NCBI GenBank assembly: GCA_023053545.1
Contig: JAKZAN010000006.1
Location: 7,197,001-7,261,000, forward strand
Direction: 5' to 3'
Length of the DNA: 64,000 nt
Source: Lepidurus packardi
Lineage: Eukaryota > Arthropoda > Branchiopoda > Notostraca > Triopsidae
The notes under the pieces are model-generated. The model worked only from the letters and a program-made list of their open reading frames with translations, was not told the DNA's origin and searched no databases. The position numbers and the translations under genes were made by a program. This document shows, in pieces, positions 36,155-46,579 of the stretch (the stretch's first letter is position 1; every line of letters starts with the position of its first letter).

Positions 36155-39100
36155 ATGGCTCTTTCAAAGCACCTAATTATGCATTCGATAAAATACGCTG
36201 CCTTTAGGTTCAGAATATGCTGTATGTTAGTCATCTTTAGTTCAACTTGCGTCTGGGGGGCTGACATTATCCAAATGAACGGCAATATTTCATCGCAAAG
36301 CCCCTGTCCATCACTGCAGCTTTATATCGAACAACAGAAACTAGCAGTTAATTTAGTCAATGCTCCGAAAACTTTAACCATTAGGACTGGATCAGAGTTT
36401 CTTCAACCTAATTGCTCTGCTTCATGCTGTCCTAAACAACAAAGCTGCCCTGTTTACTTCCATAACGGGATTTGCTATATAGTATAAATTCGGTTGACTG
36501 TCTTTACTTACTAACGAATTAATTTTTATGCTAGGCCAATTGCAGCAACGTCAAGGACTGCGATTCTTTCGATGTTTTGACTGGCAATTTATCGGATCCC
36601 TTGAAGCAGTCTGTTAGAAATTCTAACGAAGTGGATCAGGCCCAGGAAATCACTTCGATTAAACCAGTTATTGTAGTTAAAGCTTGCGAAGTAGCTGTAA
36701 ATAACTGTCCACTTCACGAAGATTGTATCCAGCTAAACAGCAAAAGTCGAAATGGAGTTTGTCGATGTCTTTATGGAGAAAGAATGACAAATGGCTCTTG
36801 CCCAGCAAGTAATCTGAGCTCGTTGTTTTCCAAGTCAAACAGTAATATCGTTTTTATATAACAGGTCCCCCTACGCCATCCCCAGTAACCTCGACTCTTG
36901 CGTCACTACCAGAAATTCCAGTGACACATCCGTGTGCCCCATTGACGGTCCAAGTAATGACCAAAGAGATACAGTTACCTGAAGACTCGACAACCATATC
37001 GGCTTTCGTCATCCCCTCCCCCACAGAAGGTAGACTACTTAGTAGGTTCTTTACAAGTTCTTTACCAGAATGTAACTTTAGGCCAGACTTACACGTATCG
37101 TTGGAGTCCCGTGCAACTAGCAAAGGAGAACGTTGGAACGATGACAAACACCGACACTTCAACGCTAAAGCTAACCGAACTCGCAGAAGGGGTTTACATA
37201 TTCAAAGTAGTCGTGACTTCGGATTTATGCACCGGCGAAACGCTAGCCAACCTGACAGTACTGCCAGGTAACATGTTTATGATTGGAAATACAAGAAATT
37301 TAACAAAATATCCACTTGCAGCAAAGCACCTTAATCAATTACCCAAACCTGTTATTCGACCCGCACAAGTTCAAGTTCGAATGCCCACAGACATTGCTAT
37401 TTTTGATGGCAGTTTAAGTACAGACGACTCGGGCATAGCTTCCTATGAATGGGAGCTCCAGCAAGGTCCTATTGGATTTCAGACTGTTCTTGATCCTGGT
37501 CCAACGTTACAGCTGAAAAGGCTCATTCCTGGCAATTACACTATCAAGTAACGGTGTTGGGCAACTCGTTCATTCATTAATACAATCCGTGGGGTTCTTG
37601 TTAGGCTTGTACTGACCGATGTGGATGGAGCCAAGAATTGGACCACAGCTAATCTGTCTGTGGTTTCCAGAACCGATTACTCACCCCAAGCTAATGCAGG
37701 GGCTGATAAGATAGTGTACTTGCCACAAAACAGCATTACGTTGAACGGAAGTCTTAGTACGGATGATCGAGGTATTGCGTCTTATGAATGGACCCGCTTA
37801 GGTAGTGTTCAGGGAGGAGCTGTGGATATGGAAGTAAAATTGTTTTACGTTTGCAAGTTTTTTTTTTGTAAAAAAAAATTCTTGTTTTAATGCAGAATAC
37901 GCATACCGCATTGTTGCAGCTGTCGCTGCTTCAGGAAGGAATGTACACTTTCCAGCTGAAAGTCACAGATACTTCAGGACAAACGGACGTAGACGAAGTC
38001 AATGTTTTTGTTCGCGAGCCTAGCAATAAGCTTCCGGTTGGTAAGAATATATTTTCACTATAATTTTCTGCGATTTCTTTACCACTCTGATTTAACTTAG
38101 CTGATGCGGGGAAAGATCAAGAAGTAGCGTTGCCTGTGACGTGGGCTATGCTCAATGGATCATCGAGCACTGATGATTTAAACATCGATAAGTGGAAATG
38201 GAGTCAACTAAAGTAAATTTGCTTCAAGTAAATCTTTGAAGCTTTTTCTTTCTTTTTAATAGGGGTCCCAATACTGCTCGCTTATTAACAGGATCTGTGG
38301 ACTCGGTCAATGCTACAGGCTTAACCGTTGGCAATTACACTTTCCTTCTTGAAGTGTGGGATGTAGGAGGAGCTTACAATAACGCTACCGTGACTGTGAG
38401 AGTTATTCAACGTAAGTTATTTGTAGCTTCTCTTTGCCCGTATCAATAGCCGCGTTCGTTTTGCACCTTCGACTTGAACTTAGACTAGCCAAACTTCCTT
38501 GACTTACGCTTATAAGCGTTCGTTTTAGCCTAAACTATGAAAGTTTACGTAGTCGACTTGGAAAGTCTCGAGTCCAAAACGAACGCTTATGAGCAAAAGT
38601 TTACAAAAGCTCCACCAATGGGGCAGTGCTTGTAGAAACTAAACAAAAGCAATATATGAATTGTTCGATATCGACAAAGGAGATAAATAAGCAAGAGTTT
38701 GGGGTTAAATTTAAGTCTAGGCACAAGAGTTCTCGCTATAGACTTGCCTGACTTGGGACCAAAACTAAAAGTCAACTTTCAGAGTCTAAGACGACTAGTT
38801 AAAGAAAATTATAAGTCCGAAGTCTGGCGAAGTCTACCTATTTCGAACGCTTATAAGCGCAAAGTCTTGGGTAGACTTTTTAGTCGACTTAAACTTTCGT
38901 CAAAACAAACGCGGCTATTAGCTGGGATTCTGATCTAGGAGAAAATGGAAAACCGAAAGCGAATGCCGGAGGAGAAGTTATCGTGACTTTGCCTTCGACT
39001 TTGGCTATCTTGAACGGGAGTCAATCTGCGGATGATTTGGGAGTCGTGGGTTGGCTTTGGATCAGGGAGCCGCATAGTTTAGCCGCCGGCAAGATATTGG

Positions 39101-40386
39101 GGAATTCGAGTCAAAGTCCAGTACTAATGGTAGCTAATCAACGTTAAACTCAGCACGTTTGATAATAAAAAAACGCAATTATGAATTATTTTAGTTGACT
39201 AATTTGGTACCGGGTCACTATTACTTTCGATTGCGAGTTACTGACATGCAAGGAGCGAGCGATGAAGACGTGGCTTCGGTTTTGGTTCACCCAGGTCCAT
39301 CGCTCGAGGTTGAAATTCCGAACTTACCTGATATATTATTTCACAGATCCGCATCAACTCGATATGGTCCTTTTAATAATGAACACGGGCATCCACATGT
39401 TTAAAGAGCACGAGCGAATAAAACTTGGGGAACAGCTCGGCTTGCTGCTCCATGATGAAGGCCCCATTACTGTTAACATGGAGGAAATCAAGGCTGACAG
39501 CAAATCTGGTGTGTAAGCCAAAAAAATCTGGGATTTTCTCATTACTTTTGTATTATGGTTTTAGGACATGTTACTATCATTTTCTTCGCTTCGTCAGTGA
39601 CGTCAACGGGCAGGTTGAAAGTAATTCCGGGTAGAGAAGTGGCTTTATCCATTAAAGACCGTTTGTACAACGATCCCAACTTGCTGCTGTATCCCGTGGA
39701 AAATGTTGATACGGTCAAGTGTCAGAACAACTGTTCAGGTTAGCTTTTTTTTTTAATGAAATAAATAAAATAATTGATATAATCTCAAGCGTGATATTAG
39801 GTCATGGAGCATGCGATGATACCACACGGGAATGCTTGTGCGACTCCTTTTGGATGGAAAACTTTATCAGCGTTATGTATGGCGCGGAAAGAAATTGCGG
39901 TAAAATTTTCGAAATGAAGTTGTTTTTTGGTTTCGGTTTGAGAACAGTATCCTTTTAGACTGGAGCACGTTGTACGTAGTTATTATCGTTGGCTTGCTAC
40001 TAACCGCTTTGGGAGGCTTAGCTTGGTTGCTGATAAACTTGTGTAGAAGAGGCAAAAGCATATTAAGGTTTTTACGGCTACCAAGACGAAAGCGTCGTTC
40101 GCAAGCTCGGTACACGTCAGTCAACGATCCTGAATTTCCTGCGACTTCCGGTATTTCCTCTAAACTAAATATTTTTTGAATCTGTCTATTAATGAGCCGT
40201 TTTTAAGCCACTAGTTCGTTACTGGCGTCCGAGTCGGAATCCGACTTGGAGAGCGACGTAATGTTCCAAATGAATCGGCATCACACAAGCAAATTAAAGG
40301 CGGCCAATGGAAGAGTGGCGAATGGCAATAACAATGTGGAAGTGACAGCTGAAGTGAATACGAGATCAAGGGATGATACGATATAG
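36155..40386 (+). CDS. KIAA0319L: KIAA0319/KIAA0319L-like PKD-domain transmembrane protein
   Basis: A type I membrane glycoprotein. Vertebrate relatives act in neuronal migration and membrane trafficking, and KIAA0319L is the receptor used by adeno-associated virus. There are 16 exons: 36155-36481, 36535-36808, 36865-37029, 37082-37267, 37322-37547, 37605-37833, 37896-38040, 38101-38212, 38263-38411, 38939-39129, 39195-39294, 39347-39508, 39565-39738, 39801-39899, 39959-40150 and 40208-40386. The total is 2910 nt or 969 aa (human about 1050). In order: signal peptide (hydrophobic CCMLVIFSSTCVWG), a cysteine-rich MANSC-type region, an EGF-like segment (about 160-198), and five PKD repeats (about 215-701, with DGSLSTDDSGIASYEWE-type cores). 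A conserved module follows with CQNNCSGHGACDDTTRECLC, then a membrane span (about 851-873) and a basic, acidic-tailed cytoplasmic end (SESESDLESD). Intron 9 (527 nt) holds a foldback element. The exon 3/4 and 11/12 junctions are inferred from frame and alignment. Confidence 0.9.
38445..38919. mobile_element. Foldback/MITE-like element in intron 9 of the PKD gene
   Basis: aatagccgcgttcgttttg-like sequence at 38445 is matched in inverted form by caaaacaaacgcggctatt at 38901-38919, with one mismatch over about 18 bp. Internally, gcttataagcg palindromes and aacgaacgc/gcgttcgtt segments recur in both orientations near 38500-38590 and 38840-38900. The element is about 475 bp and non-coding. All other introns of this gene are 50-65 nt. 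No clear target-site duplication is visible. Confidence 0.65.
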
Positions 40387-40942
40387 AGCAACGAGTTTTT
40401 CTAGACAGAATTCGAGTTATGAGCATTTTTTAGTTGTCTTTAGCCTTGCTCGATGTGATATTGCTTCCGAATTCCTATAGGTGGTGGGTTTTTTTTTTCC
40501 CTAATATGTGGTGGATCACTTTGAAGGCAAAAGGACACTAGTCAGTATAAAGACGTTTATAAGGGAATGGCTGTATGCATTTAGAACGTTGAATAAATTG
40601 TAAAAAAAAAAAAAAAGTCCTGTCAAATTCAACAAATTTTCTCCCTGAAATGTATTGATGAATACCGATTTACTAAAGCATTCTTATTTAGTTAGTACCA
40701 TGCATGCTGATGAAACATTATTTATTAACAGCAACACGTCTACTGAAATGAATTAACATTTAAACGAATCTGTACTAGACAGAAGAGTAAACAGAATAGG
40801 CCTATCAAGTGGAATGGAACTTACATATACACTTTACTCAGCGAAATGACGCCCGACTACCAACGCCCACCCTAAACAATACCGTGACTAACATAAACAA
40901 CAAGTAAAAATTGTGTCATTTCGCAAATCATAGTTATGTTTG
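40387..40942. other. Shared convergent 3' region
   Basis: 3' UTR of the PKD-domain gene on the plus strand and of V-ATPase subunit H on the minus strand (candidate minus-strand poly(A) signal at 40721-40726). I see no further gene. Confidence 0.6.
40592..40597 (+). terminator. Polyadenylation signal of the PKD-domain gene
   Basis: AATAAA lies 206 nt after the stop codon, followed about 8 nt later by a 15-nt A run. TTTATT at 40721-40726 is a matching minus-strand signal for the convergent V-ATPase gene, so the two transcripts end about 130 nt apart. Confidence 0.5.
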
Positions 40943-42832
40943 TTAGCCCTTTGACTTAATTATGGAAGGTCCATCCATTGGACTTTTAACACCCTGTTCC
41001 TTCTCGAGTTGCTTGCCCAAATACTCCCTAGAATCAAAAGCCAAAGTCAGTTACTTTTTTTTTTAAACAAATGTTGAATCAAGAGACCGAAAAACTTGAC
41101 TTACCAGTTGTGTACCATCAGCTTTTGCACGGCTAGTAAGGCTTCGTAGCGAACATTGGGATCTTCGTGGGCCAACAATTGCATCACTAATTGTTTACCC
41201 CCCAACTGTTCCAATACACTAAGCACAGACACGGAAAAGGTTACTAAACAGGATAAAGTGTGCTTTAAAATACTTACTTTTTCCCCCTGGGATGATGGCG
41301 TACAAACTCTCCCAAATCGTAAGCTGCCACGGCAAGAACAAGAGGATCTTTGGAGGCTTCCAACAAGTGAATCAAGACCTTAAGCAGCTCATAATTCCTT
41401 TCGGTCAAGCGAACGGCGTTTTCTCTCCAGAATCTCTCGGATTTATGTACAGGGCTCCACTCTAACCTTCCAGACTTGACTTCAGTCGCATACTCGTCAA
41501 AAGAACTAGCAGAAAGTGAAGTAAAAGGACAATAAAGACGGTGAGTGAGCCAATATTACCTTAGGTCTTGAATAGACGCATTAAGTTTCTCATTCAAGAA
41601 TTCCATATCCACAACGATGTCTTCGTCGTCAAACTTGTGCTGTTGGAGGATGGACAACTGTTTAAGTACTTTAGCTTGAACCATTGCCACGCAATGTTCT
41701 TTGGCGATCTGTGGATCTTCGGGTTTTTCAATCATATTCTAGCAAGATCCCTCCGATAAGCATTCTGGAGTTTTAAAATTTTGATCTTACCCTCAAGACA
41801 GCCAAGATAATACGTGTCACTTTATCCTTCACTGAATCGTTGAGAATGTCACCCAAAATCGGAATAACACTATACTTGTTCATTGTTTCAGCCAGTTGGG
41901 TGCTAAAGGACACGAGCCATAAGCAGAAAGTCAACTGATATTGAACCTGTCACAAAAAAGATATTAATCGTTTGTATTTTGGAGCAATACAATTAAGATT
42001 AACCTGGAAATTGACACGTCCTGATAAAACAGAAGCCAACGTGGCAACTCCATCTAATTCTGCAAAAGCCAAGCGGTATTTCTCGTTACGTAAGAGCATT
42101 TGCAGGCAGCGAGCGGAAGTTTGAATATATTCATTGCCAGCCAGCTTTAATTGTTCTCGCAGCCAAGTTAAATAGTATGTTAGATCGTGGCCTTCCATGG
42201 GCTCTCGCGACCAACAAGCCAGTTTTGCTATAATCCTGGAAGTCATATTCTGAATGAACGCATCAGGACGATTCAGCAAGTTCAAGAATGGCGACCAAAC
42301 GTTTTCCTTTTTGCGACGAGCATATTCGCGGAAGATTTCAACTCGGGATTTGTCTTCCTGCAAAGAAAGGCATCTTCACTTAGTAGAAAAGAAAATTACA
42401 AACAAAGTTACAAATAAAGTCCTTACCTGAAGCATGTCGTCCAGCATTGTTAAGACATACTGAACAGTTTGATCTTTAGAGATGTGCTCCAGCAAGGAAA
42501 GAAAGGTCTTGGCACATTGAATCCAGTTTTCTTTCAAAATCCCTGTCCGCTTTGGTTCGTCAGCTGCCAAAAACTCGGTGATAAAACGGTAGTCATCTTC
42601 GGAAATCATCTGGGATTGAAGGTAGGACTGCCAGTTTACATTCTGAGCTCTCACATCATTTGCTCTTTGCTGGAGAAGGCTAGTTGCTGCTTGCAAACCT
42701 ATTTTAAATTAGATCTAGTTAAAATTCATTAACTTAAATCTATTCTCCAACAATTGATACACGACAACACGTACCTCCTTTTTCAATATCGTCGGGTAAA
42801 TAATGAAGCAATTTCATCTCGGGTAAAGCCAT
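40943..42832 (-). CDS. ATP6V1H: V-type proton ATPase subunit H
   Basis: A regulatory subunit of the cytosolic V1 sector. It couples ATP hydrolysis to proton pumping and silences free V1 (VhaSFD in Drosophila). There are eight exons on the minus strand: 42832-42775, 42698-42427, 42357-42004, 41946-41791, 41738-41560, 41505-41278, 41218-41105 and 41027-40943. The sum is 1446 nt or 481 aa, matching the human protein (483 aa) almost exactly. Every junction has GT-AG in frame. Diagnostic segments are [98 protein letters not shown] and [14 protein letters not shown]. These belong to the N-terminal helical (ARM/HEAT-like) domain and the C-terminal domain. It is divergent from the Ly6-like gene and convergent with the PKD gene. 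It appears fully intact, with no unusual residues noticed. Confidence 0.97.
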
Positions 42833-44146
42833 TTTTGCTCACAGATTAAAATACAGTTTGACGATCAGGATCAAAACAAGCTCAGCTGTCAGGTGACTGC
42901 CTAGCGCGTGATGACCAACAACTATCGCCACCTAACGAAGTAATATCCTTCCTTACAGGCCAGCTTTTCCTTTTTCCCTGTGTCAGCGTTTCCCTTGGAT
43001 TACTTCATACACGCCAATTGACTGTAAAACTGCGCGATGATCGGCAACAATCTTGTTTTATATCATATGGGCATTACTTAACGCACTGAATCATCGGGCC
43101 AGTCTAGGGACAGTTATGGCCTCTGCAAAAATAATTCCCTCTACAAAAAAGTGTACGGGTATCTAGTAGTCGTAAAGCTCACTAGTCTACAAGCAATGGG
43201 CGTATCAAGGGGCACAGGGAATGAATAGGGCAAAGCAATTGAGGGTCGTAGCTTGAATCGACCCACGCAAGCGGTCAATACCGATGCTCTGCATTGCGCC
43301 ATATAAGAGGGAGCACGACAGCCTTGTGAACTTTTGAACCACTTAGCAAGAGCGATGGCGAAATAAAAGCTTGTCATAAACGAGAAGTATAGTTTATAAC
43401 ATCAGTAGCCAAGTGGTTCCAGCTATAAATTTCAAGCTTTTGCCTTTGGGATAAATCGAACATGGTGCTCCGCGAAGAGCCGCAATGGGACAAGGATAAC
43501 CGATTGACTTGCCGGTACTTATGGGAGATGCCGATGCTGGCGCAGGAACAAGCTATCACCTTTGCGGGGTCCAAGGCAAAATGCAGTGGTGAATAGCGAA
43601 ATCTTCAAGAGCCCCTCCCTCTTTTATGCTACAGAATGCGAGTTCGCCGTCGACAACGTCGCTCGTGCTCGGAACGCGACCGAGTTTTCAGGTCCTATTC
43701 CCAGATTCAATACTACCGTCCACGACAACGGGAGTGTTTCTCTCTTGGGGTGCGCATACCAAACGGAATCCGCCTAAAATGTGATAAGAGTTGTGTAGTA
43801 TTGATCCAATTTTTTGTGGCAATAAGACTAAAAAAAATTGAAATGCCAGATACGCAATGGGGAATTTACGAGAGATTTTGATCGTGGGTTTTATCACGTG
43901 GATCACTTACATAATTAGTAAGACTAACGCGCTCTATTCCGTGACATTAAAAGCCTAGGATAAGATATGCCCGTTTAGCCTTAATTGCAACAAGGTTTTT
44001 AATTAAAAAAAAAAAAAGAAAGAAGTGGGCCTGCTAAGTTTAGCTGCTGTCAGTGACGTCAATGGCCTCGTTTCTATTGATATGTCGCACATACCCAGCC
44101 TACTCTTTACTCAAAAAGTTAATGAAGTTCAAAAAGAAACCGAACG
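42833..44146. promoter_or_regulatory. Bidirectional intergenic region between V-ATPase H and the Ly6-like gene
   Basis: This 1.3 kb must contain both start regions, V-ATPase H to the left and the Ly6-like gene to the right. Several overlapping open frames of 60-80 codons near 43141-43906 resemble nothing I know. The most suggestive site is TGACGTCA at 44054-44061. Confidence 0.5.
44054..44061. promoter_or_regulatory. CRE-type site TGACGTCA upstream of the Ly6-like gene
   Basis: A perfect CREB/ATF palindrome lies 86 nt before the ATG of the Ly6-like gene, a plausible core-promoter-proximal position. At least seven such sites occur in the window. Confidence 0.4.
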
Positions 44147-44996
44147 ATGAGACGTTGGAACTTATTGTGTCCTTTTTTTCGTTTTCTTCTAGTTTTGCCC
44201 TTCAGTGGGGTTCATGCCGAAGAAGAATGCATGAGTAAGTGGCCCAGCGATGCTTTGTATCACTCTTTGCGTGTAGTATTGATTCGACCGTGTATGTTTT
44301 GCACGAAAAAAACTTCGGCCAAGCTTTTGGTCTTGGGTTAAGTCACCTTATGTCGAGCCAAGGCCAAGCTTTTCCATCTCAAAATAGCTTTGTTCATCTC
44401 GTTCCAAATCTTCCATGCTATTTTGGGGGCGTCCTCGTTTATCTTGTCTCTATGATAAGGTTATTTTGTTTTGTTGCTGTCCTTGCGCTCTGGTTGTAAA
44501 ACTTTCACATCCACGCAAGGATCCCATAGATAGTAACAACTTTTGTTGGTCTAACTTTGTTCTTTCTTGTTATTTTGTAACAGACCGGGGAGGGCGTGCC
44601 ATAAGTTGTTATGATTGCGATTCTTGGAAGGACCCGCGATGTAAGGATCCCTTTAATTATACGCTGCTACCGCAGGATCAGCCGCCCATAGAACTATGCC
44701 GAGGTTGCTGCGTGAAAATGGTCCAGCACGCAGGAAGAGGAAGCAGTAAGCGATAAAACTCCTGATTATATCCGATTACCAAGTTTCAATTAGAAAATCC
44801 GCGCATCAGACGCACATGTACCGAGCATTTGCAGATAAACTACTTCATGGTGGATCACGTGTGCATGCGAGAGGGCAATGGGAAGGGGCACATGTGCTTT
44901 TGTGAAGAAGACCTCTGCAATGTTGGCGCACAATTATACCTTTCGTCAAGCATGTTTTTCATACTAACATTCTTAACTAACCTTTGGTCTTTTTGA
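44147..44996 (+). CDS. Ly6/uPAR-domain secreted protein, quiver/sleepless-like
   Basis: A small three-finger (Ly6) protein, probably GPI-anchored at the cell surface. Arthropod relatives such as quiver/sleepless modulate channels and receptors or junction assembly; the exact orthologue is not assigned. Three exons, 44147-44234, 44584-44745 and 44794-44996, give 150 aa. All junctions are GT-AG and in phase. An N-terminal signal peptide ([19 protein letters not shown]) precedes a cysteine-rich domain. That domain begins [19 protein letters not shown], continues with CRGCC and RRTCTEHL, and ends with the family hallmark CFCEEDLCN. The final about 20 residues ([20 protein letters not shown]) are hydrophobic and end at the stop, as expected for a GPI-attachment signal. 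I preferred the ATG at 44147 because it gives a signal peptide, whereas the overlapping frame from 44122 does not. The gene converges on HR3. Confidence 0.85.
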
Positions 44997-45242
44997 AACA
45001 GTTTCCCCGATTCCCTGACTCAAAGTAAAACTTTACAATAACTCCCATATCATTCGTTTTTGTTTTGTTTTTTGGCTCTCTATATTCGTAATCGCAATCC
45101 TTTGCATAATTTCCCTTTGTCCATCCATTGGCCTTTGAATTTGCCTTGCTTAAATACAGTTACAAACGTTTCGTTACTTAAAATGAAAAGTCCGACACTT
45201 GCAACAATAGGGTTAGGTCTGATCTACACAATTATTTTATTG

Positions 45243-45248
45243 AATAAA
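45243..45248 (+). terminator. Polyadenylation signal of the Ly6-like gene, overlapping a minus-strand candidate
   Basis: AATAAA lies 247 nt after the stop codon. TTTATT at 45236-45241 is a minus-strand AATAAA immediately next to it, so the HR3 transcript could end at almost the same point. Confidence 0.4.
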
Positions 45249-46579
45249 TTAACTCCCGCCACAACCTCGAATTGAAAAAAAAAATGCGGATATGGGCGAA
45301 GACGGTGAAAAGTTTTTTTTACGATGTTGAAGTACAAAAAAAATGGACGGGAAAAGATGCAGCACTTTAATAGAAAGATTTCTCAAAAATGTGGTGGTGA
45401 AATTGTTACAGCCGCCGTCCGCTCTTTGTACAGAACACACTTTCTCTGCGACAGAAAAAGTTTCCAAAACAATTTATCCCGGAAAAAAGCACCTTACAAT
45501 GTATCATAACTAATCCATTCTTAGTATAAATTTCAGAAATCCAAGAAGAAAAAATAGCTACAAAATAATAATAATAATATTACAAAATAAAAAGGAGAAG
45601 GGAGACCACGTAGGTTTGTTTTTCTTTGTAGGAAATAAAAGTGTACAGGGACTGGGAGGGAAGGGCTTTGTCTGACAAAACTGGTATGAAACAGGCGCAG
45701 GGGCGAGATTTTGACTCTATACGCTCGTAATCTACACAGGTACGGTCAAATATGACGACGGTTAAAAGTAGGACAAGGAAATAAAAAAAATGGTTAACGC
45801 TACTCCAATTGGGGGGATAAGTTCCATTCAGTTCCGTTTTAACAGGCAGCGTTTTAAGGCAGTCCTTCATATCTTATTCGCTTCGAGCATGTGAACTTTT
45901 TGCGTGTGGTGACAGACTTTATATATTCTTGGTTGGACAACGGCGAGTCGTAAAAAAGGCTAAATCCCTTTCCAGTAACGAGTTAAAATTATAGGGTTTT
46001 TTTCCGTCTAAGAAAAAGAAAAGATTCTTTCAACAATTCAAAGGCGCACATACCCAGGCCGTGCATAGAACATCTGATAATTAACGGTTATTAGCTTTTT
46101 TTTCCTATGCTTGATTCGCTGCTTTGAAACTTTCAAAGTTTTGTAAAAAGAAAAACTATAACAATCATAGCACGCAGAGGCGTGATCTTAACAGAACAAA
46201 AAAAAACTTGTTAAAATAAACATTTAAAAGAATCTGATGTTTCAATCTGGCAACTTTCAAGTTTCACGCAAAAAGATATCGAAAACGTGCTTTCCAAGCG
46301 TAGGAAGGATAAATTTGTCGTTTTCCGGAACACTATAACACACTTGCTGTAGTCCAACCCCTTGCACCACTTCCCCCAGCTTTAAAACAGCCTTCTGCAT
46401 TCCGACACGCCATCTCCTCAGTTAGACCTGCAATACAACCAAGATGACAACGTTAAAAGTTTTGCGTTTGTTTATGTATAGTGTAGAACTGTTTAATTGT
46501 AAAAAGAACTAAATATTTACGGGGGGATCGAAGACTGAACCATCTGTATACTATATATATTTTTATTTATATAACTGGT
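45249..46579 (-). other. Probable HR3 3' UTR
   Basis: Non-coding AT-rich sequence downstream of the HR3 stop codon (46580) on the minus strand. I see no gene in it. An aataataataatatt microsatellite sits near 45565. Minus-strand poly(A) candidates include TTTATT at 45236-45241. Confidence 0.4.

Noticed and set aside
37030..37081. Apparent frameshift within the first PKD repeat
   Set aside because: A 52-nt GT-AG intron (gtagac...ctttag) restores the frame and yields SPTEGQTYTYRW, as expected for this family, so no break is needed.
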